A program made the position numbers and the translations under genes. Below, piece after piece: positions 62,340 to 64,000 of a DNA stretch of 64,000 nt (the first letter of the stretch is position 1; every line of letters starts with the position of its first letter). This stretch comes from an uncultured Spartobacteria bacterium (GTDB lineage Bacteria > Verrucomicrobiota > Verrucomicrobiia > Chthoniobacterales > Chthoniobacteraceae): positions 28,317 to 92,316 of the forward strand of contig CAIYUV010000122.1 of assembly GCA_903929475.1 (NCBI GenBank). The letters are read 5' to 3'. The notes beneath the pieces were generated by a model that searched no databases, was not told where the DNA came from, and saw only the letters and a program-made list of their open reading frames with translations.

Positions 62340-62768
62340 CTACGTGCAAACGGGGAATCCTTTGCGCATCGAAGCCCACGGCTCCTCGGTGGAAACATCC
62401 ACCAGACCCGGCTCCGCTGCATTCGCGGGTGAGAGGATTGCGAGAAACACGAGGCGCTCGTTGAAAATATTGTAGGTCCCATGCACTTCACCCGTCGGGA
62501 CGAAAACGATTTCGCCCGGCCCGATGATGCGGTGCTCTTTCCCGCACCACTGCTCCGCGCGACCGGAGAGCACGTAGATGATTTCCTCCCGCGTCGGGTG
62601 CGTATGAAAACCGTGGCACCTGCCCGGCTCAATGTTCGCGCGCACGAGCAACAACTCCTTGTTGTCCACGATGTCGTTGCGGCACAGCCATTCCTCCAGC
62701 GCCCACGGGGAGCGGTAGTCCACTTTTTCTGCTGCGGTGACGAAACGACGAAGATTTGGAGTGCTCAT
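62340..62768 (-). CDS. Cupin-domain protein
   Basis: 142 residues from the ATG at 62768 (MSTPNLRRFVTAAEKVDYRSPW). The single cupin barrel has the metal-binding pattern GFHTHPTREEIIYVLSG and a second strand GEIVFVPTGEVHGTYNIF, with His, His, Glu and the later His in place. Such proteins range from sugar isomerases to dioxygenases or binding proteins; the substrate is unknown. It converges on the TIGR03790 gene with 1 base between the stops. The promoter region looks like that of the antitoxin at 63488. Confidence 0.87.
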   Translation of the reverse strand: MSTPNLRRFVTAAEKVDYRSPWALEEWLCRNDIVDNKELLLVRANIEPGRCHGFHTHPTREEIIYVLSGRAEQWCGKEHRIIGPGEIVFVPTGEVHGTYNIFNERLVFLAILSPANAAEPGLVDVSTEEPWASMRKGFPVCT

Positions 62769-62775
62769 GCGCGGA

Positions 62776-62804
62776 AAAATGTCCGATGTCCCGCGCAGCG
62801 TCAA
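62776..62804 (-). promoter_or_regulatory. Promoter for a predicted leaderless cupin mRNA
   Basis: On the minus strand TTGACG, a 17-base spacer, CATTTT, then 7 bases and the ATG. A start site 6-7 bases beyond the -10 box would coincide with the ATG, so no ribosome-binding site would be transcribed. The same layout occurs upstream of the antitoxin. Confidence 0.5.
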
Positions 62805-62814
62805 CGCCGGGCCC

Positions 62815-63240
62815 CTATTTTCCAGCCGCTAAAAATATCTCGGGCGTCATCATAGGAATCGTGCTCCCGATAAAGTCGGACGTATTGCGGGTGATAATCA
62901 CATCGGCCCCTCCTGAGGCAGCACAGGCAATTTGCAAAGCATCCTCAAAGTCAGCCAGCCCGTGGCTCCGCCAGTTCGCCGCATCGCGGTGGGATACGGG
63001 CGGCACCTCCAGCATCGCAAGCAGCGCGTCCATCATCGCCGCCGTATCTTCGGTGCCGTGTTGTCGCTCGTGGTAATACGCGATGATCGGCAGCGTGTGC
63101 CACGCAATCAGCCCCTCATGCACCCCGGTATCACAAAGGTTGAGGACTTGATCGCTCGCGGCTTTGCCAGCGCGCGGCTCCCCGGAAGACTGCAACACCA
63201 GACAATCCAGCACGACATTGGCATCAAGCAACACCCTCAC
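62815..63240 (-). CDS. PIN-domain ribonuclease, toxin of a toxin-antitoxin pair
   Basis: 141 residues from a GTG at 63240. The PIN fold shows the conserved acidic residues in VLLDANVVLD, GLADFEDALQIACA and DVIITRNTSDF. VapC-like PIN proteins are Mg-dependent RNases that cleave tRNA or rRNA when freed from antitoxin. The start overlaps the antitoxin stop by 4 bases (the ATG-type overlap with GTG), the usual coupling in such pairs. Confidence 0.88.
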   Translation of the reverse strand: MRVLLDANVVLDCLVLQSSGEPRAGKAASDQVLNLCDTGVHEGLIAWHTLPIIAYYHERQHGTEDTAAMMDALLAMLEVPPVSHRDAANWRSHGLADFEDALQIACAASGGADVIITRNTSDFIGSTIPMMTPEIFLAAGK

Positions 63241-63488
63241 GACCCGTGCAGATGTTTGTCGTTGATATGAGTCAGCCAGGCATCCGCTTCATCCACAGCT
63301 TTCTTCGTCGAACCACCCCACTTTTCCACGAAGCCCGTCGGTTTTCTGAGTGCAGTCGTCACTTCATCCACCACCACCTGCCCATTCCCCGCCGCCACAC
63401 GATAGCGCCGGTGCGGTCCCGGATGCGGCAGCATTGAGGGTGGCAGCCGCAAAGCGCCTGTCTCATCAGCTTCGAGGATAGTGCTCAT
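63237..63488 (-). CDS. Antitoxin partner of the PIN toxin
   Basis: 83 residues from the ATG at 63488 (MSTILEADETGALRLPPSMLPHPGPHRRYRV). The N-terminal half resembles an AbrB/MazE-type beta-hairpin DNA-binding antitoxin (ILEADETGALRLPPSML), and the C-terminal half (WGGSTKKAVDEADAWLTHIND) would neutralise the toxin. Assignment relies on position, size and this pattern. Autoregulation is expected. Confidence 0.72.
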   Translation of the reverse strand: MSTILEADETGALRLPPSMLPHPGPHRRYRVAAGNGQVVVDEVTTALRKPTGFVEKWGGSTKKAVDEADAWLTHINDKHLHGS

Positions 63489-63495
63489 GCGCAGG

Positions 63496-63524
63496 AAAAT
63501 GCCCGACCCCATGCCTTACGTCAA
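63496..63524 (-). promoter_or_regulatory. Promoter for a predicted leaderless antitoxin mRNA
   Basis: TTGACG, a 17-base spacer, CATTTT, then 7 bases before the ATG at 63488. Spacing and box sequences are identical to those of the cupin promoter at 62776-62804, and the following GCGCATGAGCAC is also shared. Confidence 0.5.
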
Positions 63525-63688
63525 CGCCGAGATGGACCATCTCTACTAAGGTCACCGAAGAAAACGAACACGTCGCCGACGAAGCCGCCCGCACCGTGCC
63601 CGGCCTCCGCCTCCACACCACCCGCCACATCCGCCCCTGGCTCGATAAAGTGGACGGCGCATTCTGCGCTCACTTCGTCGGGGCGTAG
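63511..63688 (+). pseudogene. Frameshifted small gene remnant
   Basis: An ATG at 63511 reads MPYVNAEMDHLY and stops at TAA 63547-63549. Shifting by one base at that point opens a frame KVTEENEHVADEAARTV to a TAG at 63686-63688, giving about 58 residues in total. The protein-like composition of the second part suggests a small gene broken by a single extra base or a C-terminal fragment of a larger one. No family recognised; could be chance. Confidence 0.3.
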
Positions 63689-64000
63689 CCGCCACCGCAC
63701 AAACTAAAATGCCACCGCCCGCGACGGATGGCCTTTTGTGAAATGGAACGAATAAACGAGCGTTCCTATTTTCCTCTCCTCTCTCCTAACGATGCAAATC
63801 TGGCAACCACTCTCGAAGCTCAGCAGATTTGCGAAGAAATGCTTCAAGATAGTGTAAACTAGGGAAACGCTGAATAAAGCGGTGATCGTCTGAAAGTTTT
63901 CTGGACGGCTGTTTTTTGTCTAACGAGTGGGAGTGGTATGTGGATTTTTGGACGCGAGAGGTGCGCGACGGGGCAATTAGTTGGTTGTTTTTGATAGGAC
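63689..64000. other. Terminal intergenic stretch, possible IS end
   Basis: No supported gene. GGAACG / CGTTCC with a 10-base loop followed by TATTTT (63745-63772) looks like a weak terminator. From about 63861 the sequence GGGAAACGCTGAATAAAG recalls inverted ends of some IS5-like elements, and base composition becomes AT-richer to the window end. An open frame near the edge (EWEWYVDFWTREVRDGAI) runs off the window and was not assigned. Confidence 0.3.

Noticed and set aside
1-64000. tRNA or rRNA genes
   Set aside because: No cloverleaf-like or rRNA-like sequence was seen in the intergenic regions when read by eye. A tRNAscan-SE run would settle it.

Overview
The window is GC-rich chromosomal DNA with gene content typical of a Gram-negative bacterium of the PVC group, most likely Verrucomicrobiota. 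The basis is inference from content: a planctomycete-type cytochrome c (PSC1) plus WD40 protein, a TIGR03790-family protein, an H-x9-DG-type prepilin-like protein, a PafA/Dop-family ligase and large secreted beta-rich proteins, next to ordinary housekeeping genes (mutS, recG, ftsK, rpoN, cca, rimO, coaX, deoC). No rRNA, tRNA, CRISPR array, complete transposase or phage gene was seen.

Layout: 1-3.1 kb, fabV (cut by the window edge), a secreted Pro-rich protein and a GlcD-like FAD oxidase. 3.1-6.6 kb, a minus-strand block with a GDP-mannose 3,5-epimerase-like enzyme, a WecG/TagA glycosyltransferase, a small membrane protein and the CCA-adding enzyme. 6.7-8.8 kb, two small membrane/coiled-coil proteins and a LacI-family regulator. 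9-11.3 kb, an MMPL/RND exporter. 11.3-12.8 kb, a 1.5-kb gene-free stretch holding a long 21-bp-periodic repeat array split by a REP/MITE-like palindromic element. 12.8-17.5 kb, a trypsin-like protease, a CotH-like protein and a four-gene run ending in deoC. 17.7-24.9 kb, the cytochrome/WD40/coiled-coil protein, a sugar nucleotidyltransferase, an FAD monooxygenase and a two-component system. 25-33.3 kb, a VWA gene broken by an in-frame stop, apbE, mutS, a large secreted protein and a prepilin-like protein. 33.3-38.1 kb, an HTH-metallo-beta-lactamase fusion, coaX, recG, a CHAP-like secreted protein and a DUF167 protein. 38.1-44 kb, a U32 peptidase-family protein, rpoN, two tiny exported proteins, a shortened glycosyltransferase and a histidine kinase without its histidine. 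44-49 kb, ftsK, a RodZ-like protein and a nucleoside-type MFS transporter. 49.3-58.3 kb, rimO, a second large secreted protein, sucB without an E3-binding domain, an orphan PafA/Dop-like ligase, a zinc-ribbon coiled-coil protein and a two-gene DUF1980/DUF318 permease. 58.3-63.5 kb, rmuC, the TIGR03790 protein, a cupin and a PIN toxin-antitoxin pair. The last 0.5 kb holds a frameshifted gene remnant and perhaps an insertion-sequence end.

The least explained feature is the 21-bp-periodic locus at about 11.46-12.78 kb. It keeps one register over about 0.9 kb while its consensus changes from block to block, reads as degenerate heptapeptides in several frames on both strands, has an AT-rich part with motifs phased by about two helical turns, and has been interrupted by a nested palindromic element. 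Further points worth checking are the in-frame TAA in the VWA gene, the orphan PafA-like ligase, the His-less kinase, and a duplicated promoter that would make leaderless transcripts for the cupin and the antitoxin.
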